From Amaranthus tricolor (taxonomy: Eukaryota > Streptophyta > Magnoliopsida > Caryophyllales > Amaranthaceae), in NCBI RefSeq assembly GCF_026212465.1, contig NC_080058.1, forward strand, positions 22,136,109-22,200,108: a stretch of DNA of 64,000 nt, read 5' to 3'. The position numbers and the translations under genes are program-made. This document shows positions 18,546 to 30,204 of this stretch, piece after piece (positions within the stretch are counted from its first letter, which is position 1; every line of letters starts with the position of its first letter). Below the pieces are notes generated by a model. That model saw nothing but the letters and a program-made list of their open reading frames with translations, searched no databases and had not been told where the DNA came from.

Positions 18546-21500
18546 GATCAATGAGCCATGAACAATGGATGATAAACATTAAACAAGGATCAATAATCAA
18601 TGAACAATGAACAATGAATGATGAACAATCAATAAGAAACATTGAACAACGAATGATGAACAACGAACAATGATTAATTATTAACTAACAATGAACGATC
18701 AAGAATGAGCAAGGATGAATGATCAATGAAATGAAAGATCAACAATAAACAAGGATCAATGATCAATCAACAATGAACAATGAACGATGAACAAGGATCA
18801 ATAAACAATGAACAATGAATGATGAACAATGAACAAGGATCAACTATTATTAAAGAATAAACGATAAAGAATGAACAAGGAACAATGATGAATGAAGAAT
18901 GAATGATGAACAATGAAGAAGATCAATGATCAATGAACAAGGATCAATGAACAATGAATGATGAAAAATCAGCATTGATTAATTGTTAATTAACAATGAA
19001 CGATGAAGAATGAACAAGGATCAATAATCAATGAACAACGAATGATGAACGATGAACAAGGATCAATGAACATTGAATAATCAGTGATGAAAGATGAACA
19101 AGAATCAATGATCAAAGAATAATGAACGATGACCAATGAACAAGGATTAGTGAGTAATAAACCATGGACGATGAACATTGAACAAGGATCAATGATCAAT
19201 GATCAATGAATAATGAACGATAAACAATGAACAAGGATAAATAAGCACTGAACAATGGACAATGAGCATTGAACAAGGATCAATGACAATGAACAATGAA
19301 TGATGAACAATGAAGTATGCACAATGAACAATGAACTATGAGATATGAACAATGAATGATGAACAATGAACATAAATTAATTATTAATTAACAATGACCA
19401 ATAAATAATGAACAAGGATCAGTAATCAATGAACAATGGACAATAAAAAGTGAAAAAGGATCATGATCAATGAACAATGAACAATAAATGATGATCAATG
19501 AACAATGAACAATAAATGATGAACAATGAACTATTAACAATGAATAATCAATGATGAACAATGAATAATGAACAATGAACAATGAACAATGAACAAGGAA
19601 CAATGAACATAGAAGGACTAAAAATGAATAATGATTAATTAGTAATGAACAATGAATGATAAAGAATGAACAAGGATCAATGATCAATGAATACTGAACG
19701 ATAAATAATGAACAAGGACAAATGATCAACGAACAATGAACGAGGATTAATGAACAAGGATCATTGATCAAAGAATAATGAACGATGAACAATGAACTAT
19801 GAGAAATGAACAATGAATGATGAACAATGAACAGGGATCAATGAACAATGAAAGATGAACAATAAATAAGGCTCAATGATCATTGAAGATAAACAATGAA
19901 GAATGAACAAGGACCAATGATCAATTAACAATAAACGACAAACAATGAACAAGGATCAATGATCAATGAACAATGAACAATGAATGATGAACAATGAACA
20001 ATGAGTAATCAACAATGAATGATTAAAAATGAACAATTAACAATGAACAAAGAACAATGAACAATGAATGACTAACAATGAACAATGATTAATTAGTAAT
20101 GTACAATGAACGATAAAGAATGAACAAGGATAATTAATCAATGAATACTGAACGATAAATAATGAACAAGGATCAATGATCAACAAACAATGAACGATGA
20201 CCAACGAATAAGGATCAATGAGCCATGAACAATGGATGATAAACATTAAACAAGGATCAATCATCAATGAACAATGAACAATGAACAATGAACGATGAAC
20301 AATCAATAAGCAACATTGAACAATGAATGATGAATAACGAACAATGGTTAATTATTAGCGAACAATGAATGATCAAGAATGATCAAGGATGAATGATCAA
20401 TGAACAATGAACGATGAACAATGAACAAGGATCAATGATCAATCAACAATGAATAATGAACGATAAACAAGTATCAATGAACAATGAACAATGAATGATG
20501 AACAATGAACAAGGATCCACTATTATTAAAGAAAAAACGATAAAGAATGAACAAGGAACAATGATCAATGAAGAATGAATGATGAACAATGAAGATGATC
20601 AATGATAAATGAACAAGGATCAATGAACAATGAATGATGAAAAATAAGCATTGAGTAATTGTTAATTAACAATGAACGATGAAGAATGAACAAGGATCAA
20701 AAATCAATGAACAATGAATGATGAACGATGAACAAGGATCAATGAACATTGAATAATGAATGATGAAAGATGAACAACAATAATTGATCAATGAATAATG
20801 AACGGTGACCAATAAAAAAGGATCAGTGAGTAATAAACAATGGACGATGAACATTGAACAAGGATCAATGATCAATGAACAATGAATAATGAACGATGAA
20901 CAATTGACACTGAATAATTCTTAATTAACAAAAAACGATGAAGAATGAACAAGTATCAATTATCAATGAACAACGAATGATGAATAATGAACAAGGACCA
21001 ATGAGCAATGGACAATGGACAATGAACATTGAACAAGGATCAATGAACAATGAACATTGAACGATGAACGATGAACAATGAACAAGGATCAGTGAGCGAT
21101 AAACAATGGACGATGAACATTGAACAAGGATCAATGATAAATGCACAATGAACAATGAATGATGAAAAATGAATAGTGGTTAATTATTAATTAACAATGA
21201 ACGATGAAGAATGAAAGAGGATTAATGACCAATGAACAATGAACGATGAGCGATGAACAAGAATCAATGATCAATGCACAATGAACAATGACGCATGAAC
21301 GAGGATCAATGATCAATGAACAATGAACGATGAACAATGAACAAAGATCAATGATCAATGAACAGTGAACATTGAACGATGAACAACGAACAATGATTTA
21401 TGAACAATGAACGATGAACAACGAACAATGATTAATTATTTGTGAAAAATGAACGATGATTATTGGGCAAGGATCAATGATCATTGAACAATGAACGATG

Positions 21501-23814
21501 AACAAGGATAAATGATCATTGAAGAATCCACGATGAAGAATAAACAAGGATCATTGAAGAATCAACAAGGAAAGATGAACAATGAACAAGGTTCATTGAT
21601 CATTGAAGAATGAACGATGAAAAATAAACAACGATCAATGATCAATGAACAATGAACGAGGATGAATGATCAATGAACAATCAATGATGAACAATGAAAA
21701 ATGCTCAATTATTATTGAAAAATGAACGATGAATAATGAACAAGGATAATGGATCAATGAATAGTGAATGATGAACAATGAACAAGATCAATCAACAATG
21801 ATAATGAATCAATGTGCAATGAACGATGGACGATGAACATTGAACAAGGGTCAATGATCATTGAATAATAAACAATGAACGATGAACAATGAACTATGAG
21901 AAATAAACAATGAATAATGAACAATGAACAATGAATGAGGTCAATGATCACTGAAGAACGAACGATGAAGAATGAACAGGGATCAATGATCAATAAACAA
22001 TGAACAAGGATCAATACGCACTGAGCAGTAGACACTGAACATTGAACAAGGATCAATGTTCAATGAACAATGAATAATGAATAATGAAGGATGAACAATG
22101 AAATATGCACAATGAACAATGAACTATGAGAAACGAACAATGAATGATGAACAATGAACAGTAAATACTGTACAAGGATCAATGGTCACTGAACAATGAA
22201 CGATGAACAATGAATCAGGCTCAATGATCATTGAAGAATAAACGATTAAAAATGAACAATGATCAATGATCACTGAACAATGAAACATGAAAAATGAACA
22301 AGGATCAATGATTAATGAATAATGAATGTTGAACAATGAACAAGGATTAATTAATATTGAAAAATCAACGATGAAGAATGAACAAGGATAATGATCAATG
22401 AACATTGAATGACGAACTATGAACAAGATCAATGATAAATGAACAAGGATCAATGTGCAATGAACAATGGACGATGAACATTGAAAAAGGATTAATGCTC
22501 AATGAACAATGAACAATGAACAATGAATAATGAACAATGAACTATGCGCAATGAACAATGAATGATGAACAATGAACAGTGATTAATTATTAACTAACAA
22601 TGAACAAGGAAGAATGAACAAGGATCAATGCTAATTGAACAATGAACGATGAACAATCAACAAAAATCAATTATTATTGAAAAAATGAACGATGAAGAAT
22701 GAACAAGGATAAAGGATCAATGAACAGTGAATTATTAACAATGAACATGATCAATCAACAATGAATAACGATTAATGTGCAATGAACGATGCACGTTGAA
22801 CATTGAACAAGGGTAAATGATCAATGAACAATATACAATGAACAATGAACGATGAGAAATGAACAATGAATGATGAACAATGAACAATGAATAAGGCCCA
22901 ATGATCACTGAAAAACGCACGATGAAGAATAAACACGGATCAATGATCAATGAACAATGAACAAGGATCAATAAGCACTGAGCAGTGGAGAATGAACATT
23001 GAACAAAGATCAATGTTTAGTGAGCAATGAACAATGAATAATGAACAATGAACAATGCACAATGAACAATGAACAATGGGAAACGAACAATGAATGATAA
23101 ACAATGAACAGTAAATAATGAACAAGAATCAATGATCACTAAACAATGAACGATGAACAATGAACAACGCTCAATGATCATTGAAGAATAAACGATAAAA
23201 AATGAAAAAGGATCAATGATCAATGAACAATGAACGATGAAAAATGAAGGAGGATCAATGATCAATGAATAATGAACGTTGAACAAAGAAAAAGGATTAA
23301 TTAATATTGAAAAATCAACGATGAAGAATGAATAAGGATAATGATCAATGAACAATAAATAACGAACACTGAACAAGTTCAATGAAAAATGAACAAGGAT
23401 CAATGTGCAATGAAAGTTGAACAATGAATAATGAACAATGAAATATGCGCAATGAACAATGAATAGTGATTAATTATTAACTAACAATGAACAAGGAAGA
23501 ATGAACTAGGATCAAGGATCAATGAACAATCAATGATGAACAATGAATGAGGATCAATGATCAATGAATAATGAACGTTGAACAATGAACAAGGATCAAT
23601 TATTATTGAAAAAATGAACGATGAACAATGAACAAGGATAAAGGATCAATGAACAGTGAATGATGAACAATGAACAAGATCAATCAACAATGAAAAAGGA
23701 TCAATGTGCAATGAACGATGTACGATGAACATAGAACAAGGGTCAATGATCAATGAACAATAAACAATGAATGATGAACAATGAACGATGAACAATGAAC
23801 TTTGAGAAATGAAC
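18546..23814. repeat. Heptamer satellite array (AACAATG), left part
   Basis: Array of diverged AACAATG heptamers, with frequent variants AACGATG, AACAAGG and ATCAATG. Six heptamers often form a 42-bp unit around GGATCAATGATCAATGAAC (for example 21303 and 21345). Blocks of TTAATTATTAATTAAC punctuate it every few hundred bp. Longer similarities exist, for example a 1676-bp offset between about 18975 and 20651. On the minus strand the perfect heptamer has no stop in any frame, which gives many spurious open frames. Confidence 0.92.
23810..23814. repeat. Target-site duplication, left copy (TGAAC)
   Basis: TGAAC before the 5' LTR, repeated exactly at 33883-33887. The word is itself part of the heptamer repeat, so an exact match is less telling than usual, but both LTR ends support it. 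Confidence 0.85.
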
Positions 23815-24584
23815 TGTTGGACCTCTTGAGTTTTGATGATGACTACACTTTAGCAAATATGTGTTTAGAGATTGTGTGCAGGTCGATATCCGATTATGAT
23901 TATGATCGTTGATAGTACCTATGCCTTAGCTTATGGAAACGTACATGTCAAAAGGTTTCAATTGATGTTAGGAAAAGCATATCGCTTGGGATGTAAATGA
24001 AGAGAAGTAATCCAACGTTTTGTGCTTAAGTGTTTTTCATACGTTTTTGTTGGATTTTACAAGAAATATTTTGTTCTCAAAATTGCCAATTAATTTATAA
24101 TATTTTCTTGATGCAACTCTTTGATTTATTTTAGAGAATTTCTATCCTTTTTGTAAGGGTTTTTGAGAGTTTATGTAATTAGACTCGGGTGAGTCTAAGG
24201 GGGAAGTTAGATAGCTTTTAGTGAAGCTAGAGAGGATTAGCTTATTGTAAAGCTAAGTTTGTTGCTTTGAGTAAAGCAATTAGAGAGTGAAGAGTTGGCC
24301 TAGTTGTTTCGCTTCGAGTGAAGTAAGGTGTTTATTGTAATTGTAACTAATTGCCTTAAACATAGTAAAGTTGTTAGAAATCCCAAGTGGTCGTGGTTTT
24401 TCCTTTTGTTTAGGCCCAAAAGGTTTCCACGTAAAATCGTGTGTCTCTCTTATTATTTTGCTCTTAGTTTAAGCTTTATTTTTTTTGAATAATTCCGCAA
24501 AAACAGGGCACAATCGCTTAAACTTGCAACAACAACAATTCACCCCCCCTCTTGTTGCTGTTCCCGTTCCTAATTGAATCAACA
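23815..24584 (+). repeat. 5' LTR of the copia element, U3-deleted
   Basis: 770 bp from TGTTGG to ATCAACA. Compared with the 3' LTR it jumps at 23997/23998 over the equivalent of about 32639-33295. That removes most of U3, the TATA box at 33263 and several GGAACAG words. Both LTRs are copied from one U3 during reverse transcription, so the deletion happened after integration. Confidence 0.93.
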
Positions 24585-24586
24585 AT

Positions 24587-24598
24587 TGGTATCAGAGC
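24587..24598 (+). other. Primer-binding site (initiator tRNA-Met)
   Basis: TGGTATCAGAGC, two bases after the 5' LTR. Confidence 0.9.
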
Positions 24599-24652
24599 TC
24601 TGTTCCCAGAAGATCAGGAAACCCTGAGGGCAGATTCTGGTGTTCCCTAAAA

Positions 24653-26449
24653 ATGTCAATTATGAACGAGCGAATGGAAGAAGGGTATTCAACTCAAAGA
24701 CCGCCAATGTTCGATGGAAAATTCTATACATATTGGAAAAATAGGATGGAGATCTTCATTAAAGCGGAAAATTATCAAGTTTGGAGAGTCATAGAAATCG
24801 GAGATTTTGAGGTAACCAATACTAACTCCAACAATGAAATTGTTCCCAAACCTATAACCGAATATGAAAAAGAAGATTTTCAGAAAATGGAATTAAATGC
24901 TCTTGCTATAAAATTACTTCATTGTGGTCTTGGACCAAACGAGCATAATAGAATAATGGGGTGCAAATCCGCTAAGCAAATTTAGGACCTGCTTGCTGTT
25001 ACCCATGAGGGAACAAGTGAAGTAAAACGGTCCAAAATTGATTTGTTAATGTCTAAATACGAGAGATTTGTTATGGAGCCAAGAGAAAGTATCCAAGAGA
25101 TGTTCACTAGGTTCACCAACATAACAAACGAGCTTGTCTCTCTTGGAAGAATAATTCCCACTGATGAACAAGTAAGGAAGATCCTAAGGAGCCTTCCTCA
25201 AGATGAGCGCTGGAGGGCCAAGGTTACTGCTATACAAGAGTCCAAAGATTTTACTAAGTTCAATCTAGAGGAGCTGGCTGGTTCCCTAATGACGCATGAA
25301 TTGCATTTGAGAACAGCAGACAGTTCCAGGAACAAGGGACTGGCTCTGGCAGCGGGGGAACAGGACGAATCAGAATGTGATGAGGAAGAGGCTGCTTTAT
25401 TGGTACGAAAATTCAAGAAGTTCTTCAGGAACAGCAGGTATGCAAATCAAAGAAACAACAAAGAAAGAAGAACAAAAAATCTTGAATGCCACAAATGTGG
25501 AAGTACCGAACACTTCATCAAGGATTGCCCAACATGGAAGAATGAAAAGGGTAAGGGAAAGACAAGAGATTCAAGAAGACCGTTGAACAAAGAAAATTTT
25601 AACAAGACTGACTTTCGTAAGGCCATGATTGCTGCATGGGGAGAAACTGAAAGTGAGAATGAAACTATTGTTCCCGAAGAAGAGGAGACAGCTAACCTAT
25701 GTCTCATGGCTACGCATAAAGGCAAGGAGAAGCAGGTAAATATTTCTAATTCATTTTCTGACCATTCATTCAATCTAAGTAAAAATGAATTAAAAGAGTT
25801 TTTAAAAGAGACACAAGTTAAACTTGAAAATTGCAATGATAAGTGTCTCAAGTTAGAAAAGGAACTTAAGGTAAGCAAAGACCATGTCTCATACATAAAC
25901 ACCTTTAGACATGATGTCCAAAACAGATTTTTCGGTTTGTTGGACCAAAATATAATTCTAAAGGAAAATATGGAGAGACTTAAGAAGGAAAATGTTATTC
26001 TTAACATTGAGCTATCGCAATACAAATTATTAGGCTTAAATAAGGAATTGATAGATGCATCTACTAAAGACTTATGCAATGATTTTCAATATTTAAAAAT
26101 GAATTCGGAATCCAACCGTAACAACAATAATAATCTTGAATTAAATTCAAGAGAAAAAGGGAAAATCAAAATAACTCCCAAATGGATTCTAGATGCTAAA
26201 AGTAAGAAATCACAAGGCCTAAAATATTTTAAGAATAACAAAAGTAAGAAAGCTTACGTTAATCTTCCTAGAGACAGGTACTGTACCTTCTGTGGTAAAG
26301 CTGGCCATCTGAAGGAACAGTGCACCAAAAAGGAACAGCATACTGTCTCTAACAGAAACTATGTCTATAACATTCAAATTGATAAATATGATTCATGTAA
26401 GATCGACAAGGAACCCAAGAAAGTCTGGGTTCCTATAATTAACAATTAA
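24653..26449 (+). pseudogene. gag: Copia gag with a nonsense codon
   Basis: Starts at ATG 24653 and would encode about 598 residues. Codon 111 (24983-24985) is TAG in a place where the family normally has a tryptophan codon; the same frame then continues open from 24986 to the stop at 26447-26449. The N-terminal part has the usual copia gag opening (PPMFDGKFYTYWKNRM), then capsid sequence. Two CCHC zinc knuckles follow: CHKCGSTEHFIKDC (near 25487) and CTFCGKAGHLKEQC (near 26281). Between them is a charged, leucine-rich, probably coiled-coil stretch. Gag would form the particle and bind genomic RNA; this copy would give only a 110-residue fragment unless the stop is read through. The frame ends out of phase with pol. 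Confidence 0.85.
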
Positions 26450-29400
26450 TTATCTTACAGGTCCAAGTGAGGGGGAACAGCTCATGGTATCTCGACAGTG
26501 GGTGTTCCAAGCATATGACGGGTGACAAATCTAAATTTCTCTCACTTGAAGCCTATGATGGGGGAACAGTAACCTTCGGTGACAATATGAAGGGTGAGAT
26601 AATCGCCAAAGGAAAGGTTGGAAGGTCATGTTCCCACGCCATTGATAATGTATTTTTAGTCGAGAATTTGAAACACAACTTACTTAGTATTTCTCAATTT
26701 TGTGATAAGGGTAACTCTGTAAACTTTACTTCTGAAAAGTGCATTATTTCTAGGAATGACACTGGAGACATCATTCTTGAGGGAAACAGAAAAGGGAACA
26801 CTTATGTAGTGGACCTGGACACTGTTCCCAGAAACAGTCTAACGTGTCTAAGTGTTATAGAAGACGACCCACTTCTTTGGCATAAGCGTCTAGGTCATGC
26901 TAGTTATTCATTGATTAATTCATTAAGATCTAAAGACCTAGTTAGAGGACTACCATCTATAAAATTCCTTAAAGATGAAATATGTGATCCTTGTGCCAAA
27001 GGAAAACAAGTAAGGTCATCTTTTAAACCAAAGAATGTTGTGACCACCTCAAAAACGCTTGAATTATTACACATGGATTTGTGTGGACCTATGAGAATAC
27101 AAAGCCGTAGTGGCAAGAGATATGTGTTTGTTATTATTGATGATTATAGTAGATTTACATGGACTTTATTTCTAGTTAGTAAAGATGAAGCCTTTAATGA
27201 GTTTGTTTCTTTCGCTAACAAAATACAAAAATCTACCAATAATCAAATTGTTCACATAAGGTCAGATCATGGTAAAGAATTTGAAAATTCAAGCTTTATG
27301 AGTTATTGCAATGAACATGGAATAAGTCACAATTTTTCCGCCCCTAGAACACCACAACAAAATGGTGTTGTAGAAAGGAAAAATAGAACTTTAGAAGAAA
27401 TGGCTAGAACTATGTTAATTGCTAGTGGTTTACCTAGAAATTTTTGGGCCGAGGCTGTTAATACTGCATGTTATATTTTAAATAGAGTATTGATAAGACC
27501 AATCACTTCTAAGACACCCTATGAACTGTTTAAAGGTGTTAAACCAAATATTGCCTATTTTCGTGTGTTTGGTTGCAAATGTTTTGTACATGTTAATGGA
27601 AAACGGAATATAGGTAAATTTGATGAAAGAAGTGATGAAGCAGTATTTCTTGGCTACTCATCTCAAAGTAAGGCATATAGAGTCTATAACAAAAGAACAA
27701 TGAGTGTGGAAGAATCCGTTCACATAATTTTCGATGAAACTAACTTTTTGTCAAGTGAACAGGATACAAATAATTTTAAGATAGGTCTTGCAAACTTAGA
27801 AGAAGATGATGAAGAATTGAAAGCGCATAATCAAGAAACAGCTGGTGAACAGCCGGTTCCAGCAGAAGCAGAAAGTACTGATCAAGTTCAGGAACTGCCA
27901 GAACATCAGGAACAGCAGACTGTTCCCAATCCAGCTGTTCCCACAGATGAGCAGAACAACCCAGTAGCTGAACAGAATGTTAATCAAGCTAATGAACCAG
28001 AACATGCTACTGTTCCCACAAGAGATTTTATGCCAAAACCTTGGAGATATCAAAAATACCATCCTCTTGATTTGATTGTAAGTGATTTGAATAAAGGAAC
28101 ACAAACTCGATCTCAAATGAGAAATTTTTGTGCACATTTTGCGTTCCTATCATCACTTGAACCCAAAAATCACGAAGAAGCTCTAAAGGATTCCGAATGG
28201 GTTGTAGCCATGCAAGATGAATTGAACGAATTTGAAAGGAACAAAGTATGGCATTTAGAACCCAAACCGAAACACAAGAAGGTAATTGGTTTGAAATGGG
28301 TATTTCGGAACAAACTAGATGAGCATGGAATAATTGTAAGAAACAAAGCAAGGCTCGTGGTGAAAGGGTACAATCAACAAGAAGGTATTGATTATACTGA
28401 GACATTTGCTCCAGTAGCAAGGTTAGAAGCTATTAGAATTTTAATTTCTTTTGCTGCATTTATGAACTTTAAATTATATCAAATGGATGTGAAATGTGCT
28501 TTCTTGAATGGTTTTCTTGATGAAGAAGTTTTTGTTGAACAACCGCCTGGCTTTGAGAATACCTCGTGTCTTGATCATGTCTATAAGCTTGATAAAGCTC
28601 TTTATGGGTTGAAACAAGTTCCTAGGCAATGGTATGAAAGACTATCAAAATTTTTGATTCAAAATGACTTTATTAGAGGTAAAATTGATAAAACCTTATT
28701 CTTTAAGAACAAAGGTTCCAATATATTAGTTGTTCAAATATATGTTGATGATATTATTTTTGGTGCCACAAATGAATTGCTATGTAAAGAATTTGCTAAC
28801 CTTATGAGCACTGAATTTGAAATGAGCATGATGGGAGAATTAAATTTCTTTCTTGGTTTGCAAATTAAACAAACTGCTAATGGTATCTTTATTCATCAAC
28901 AAAAATATATAAAAGAACTTCTTAAGAAATATGGCATGACTAACGCTAAAACCAACCATACACCCATGGCTACTAATGTAAGATTAGATGAAGATACAAA
29001 TGGAACAAATACTGACCAAACTATGTATAGAGGCATGATTGGATCTTTATTATATCTAACTGCTAGTAGACCCGATATTTCATTTAGTGTTGGTTTATGT
29101 GCAAGATTTCAATCTAACCCTAAAGAATCACATCTAACTGCAGTGAAACGTATTTTGAGATATCTAAAGGGAACAGATGATTTATCATTATTTTATCCTA
29201 AAAGTGATGTCTTTGATTTGAAAGGCTTTAGTGATGCAGATTATGCAGGAGATCTTGTTAATAGAAAAAGCACGTCAGGTATGGTACAATTTCTTGGCTC
29301 ATGTTTAGTTTCGTGGAGTTCCAAGAAACAAAACACTGTTGCATTATCAACTGCTGAAGCTGAGTACGTAGCAGCAGCAGCTTGCTGTTCCCAAATGATA

Positions 29401-29685
29401 TGGATAAAGCAGCAGCTAAGAGACTTTGGTATTAAGTATGCATGTGTTCCTATTTATTGCGATAATACCAGTGCCATATGCATATCCAAAGATCCAGTGC
29501 ATCACTCACGAGTAAAGCACATCCATATTAGGCATCATTTTCTTAAGGATAATGTTGAAAATAAAAATATTATTGTTAAGCATGTAAACACTAACGAGCA
29601 AATAGCAGATATCATGACCAAACCGCTTCCAAGGGAACAGCATGAGAAAATGAGATTGGAACTTGGCATGATCAAGCTGCATTAA
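26443..29685 (+). CDS. pol: Copia Pol (protease, integrase, RT, RNase H)
   Basis: Open from 26443, overlapping the gag end by 7 nt in another frame (-1 relative to gag). No ATG lies at the front, so it needs gag: either a frameshift signal or, more likely, a one-base indel separates them. Counting residues from 26467: protease WYLDSG (D10); GAG-pre-integrase region ([11 protein letters not shown]); integrase catalytic D204, D267, E303 with the 35-residue D-E spacing; reverse transcriptase ([10 protein letters not shown], then YVDD at 759-762); RNase H ([40 protein letters not shown]); stop at 29683-29685. No internal stops. It catalyses cleavage of the polyprotein, cDNA synthesis and integration. 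GGAACAG words fall in it in different codon phases. Confidence 0.93.
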   Translation, partial: QLIILQVQVRGNSSWYLDSGCSKHMTGDKSKFLSLEAYDGGTVTFGDNMKGEIIAKGKVGRSCSHAIDNVFLVENLKHNLLSISQFCDKGNSVNFTSEKCIISRNDTGDIILEGNRKGNTYVVDLDTVPRNSLTCLSVIEDDPLLWHKRLGHASYSLINSLRSKDLVRGLPSIKFLKDEICDPCAKGKQVRSSFKPKNVVTTSKTLELLHMDLCGPMRIQSRSGKRYVFVIIDDYSRFTWTLFLVSKDEAFNEFVSFANKIQKSTNNQIVHIRSDHGKEFENSSFMSYCNEHGISHNFSAPRTPQQNGVVERKNRTLEEMARTMLIASGLPRNFWAEAVNTACYILNRVLIRPITSKTPYELFKGVKPNIAYFRVFGCKCFVHVNGKRNIGKFDERSDEAVFLGYSSQSKAYRVYNKRTMSVEESVHIIFDETNFLSSEQDTNNFKIGLANLEEDDEELKAHNQETAGEQPVPAEAESTDQVQELPEHQEQQTVPNPAVPTDEQNNPVAEQNVNQANEPEHATVPTRDFMPKPWRYQKYHPLDLIVSDLNKGTQTRSQMRNFCAHFAFLSSLEPKNHEEALKDSEWVVAMQDELNEFERNKVWHLEPKPKHKKVIGLKWVFRNKLDEHGIIVRNKARLVVKGYNQQEGIDYTETFAPVARLEAIRILISFAAFMNFKLYQMDVKCAFLNGFLDEEVFVEQPPGFENTSCLDHVYKLDKALYGLKQVPRQWYERLSKFLIQNDFIRGKIDKTLFFKNKGSNILVVQIYVDDIIFGATNELLCKEFANLMSTEFEMSMMGELNFFLGLQIKQTANGIFIHQQKYIKELLKKYGMTNAKTNHTPMATNVRLDEDTNGTNTDQTMYRGMIGSLLYLTASRPDISFSVGLCARFQSNPKESHLTAVKRILRYLKGTDDLSLFYPKSDVFDLKGFSDADYAGDLVNRKSTSGMVQFLGSCLVSWSSKKQNTVALSTAEAEYVAAAACCSQMIWIKQQLRDFGIKYACVPIYCDNTSAICISKDPVHHSRVKHIHIRHHFLKDNVENKNIIVKHVNTNEQIADIMTKPLPREQHEKMRLELGMIKLH

Positions 29686-30204
29686 AGGAAGAGTCATATA
29701 TGATCCTTAGAGACAAAATAAAAATTGAAAATGATCAATCAACCACAATAAACTTGATTGAAAGATCAATTATTGATAGGATCAGGTACGCATTTTTTTT
29801 AAGGGAATATACTTTGAATGTTCTTATGATTGCATGATTATTTTGATCAAACGGTAGCAGCATAATATTATCATTTTCTTATTATAAATATATAATAAAA
29901 GTATAAAAAAATAATAATAATAATAATAATAATAAAAATTATATATAAATTTTCTTTTTTCCAGCAATTTTTTTTGGAAGTAGGAGTTGGATCATCAAAT
30001 TCATCTGTCTCCATTTCGTGTCTCTGTATCAAAATGCATAACTAAGGAAAATGGAACATTTAGTAACCGTCACCTCTCACAAATAAACCCACTCCCTCAC
30101 GTTCCATCCTTCACTTCATAATCATTACCCTTTCCCTTTCACTCAACCCCAAACCGTCATTTTCTCCATTACACTTTCTCTTGCTCTTCTCTTCCAAAAC
30201 TTCC
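29686..30204 (+). other. Spacer between pol and the third ORF
   Basis: AT-rich, with an (ATA) microsatellite at about 29910-29934 and a possible 3' splice site ending in CAG at 29964, followed by a pyrimidine-rich stretch up to the third ORF (about 30060-30190). It may be the 5' untranslated leader of a separate message for that ORF. Confidence 0.5.
29910..29934 (+). repeat. (ATA)n microsatellite
   Basis: About eight AAT/ATA triplets inside the copia element, after pol. Confidence 0.8.

Noticed and set aside
18990..23424. Many minus-strand open frames (CSLFIVH-type peptides) in the left heptamer array
   Set aside because: They arise because the heptamer is stop-free in all three minus-strand frames. 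No start context, no domain, and the same peptide in every frame.
18546..23814. AACAATG as a SOX/HMG-box binding word
   Set aside because: The word fits the animal SOX consensus, but plants lack SOX factors and plant HMG-box proteins bind with little sequence preference.
25198..29697. Antisense and alternate-frame open frames across copia gag and pol
   Set aside because: Shadows of the real frames.
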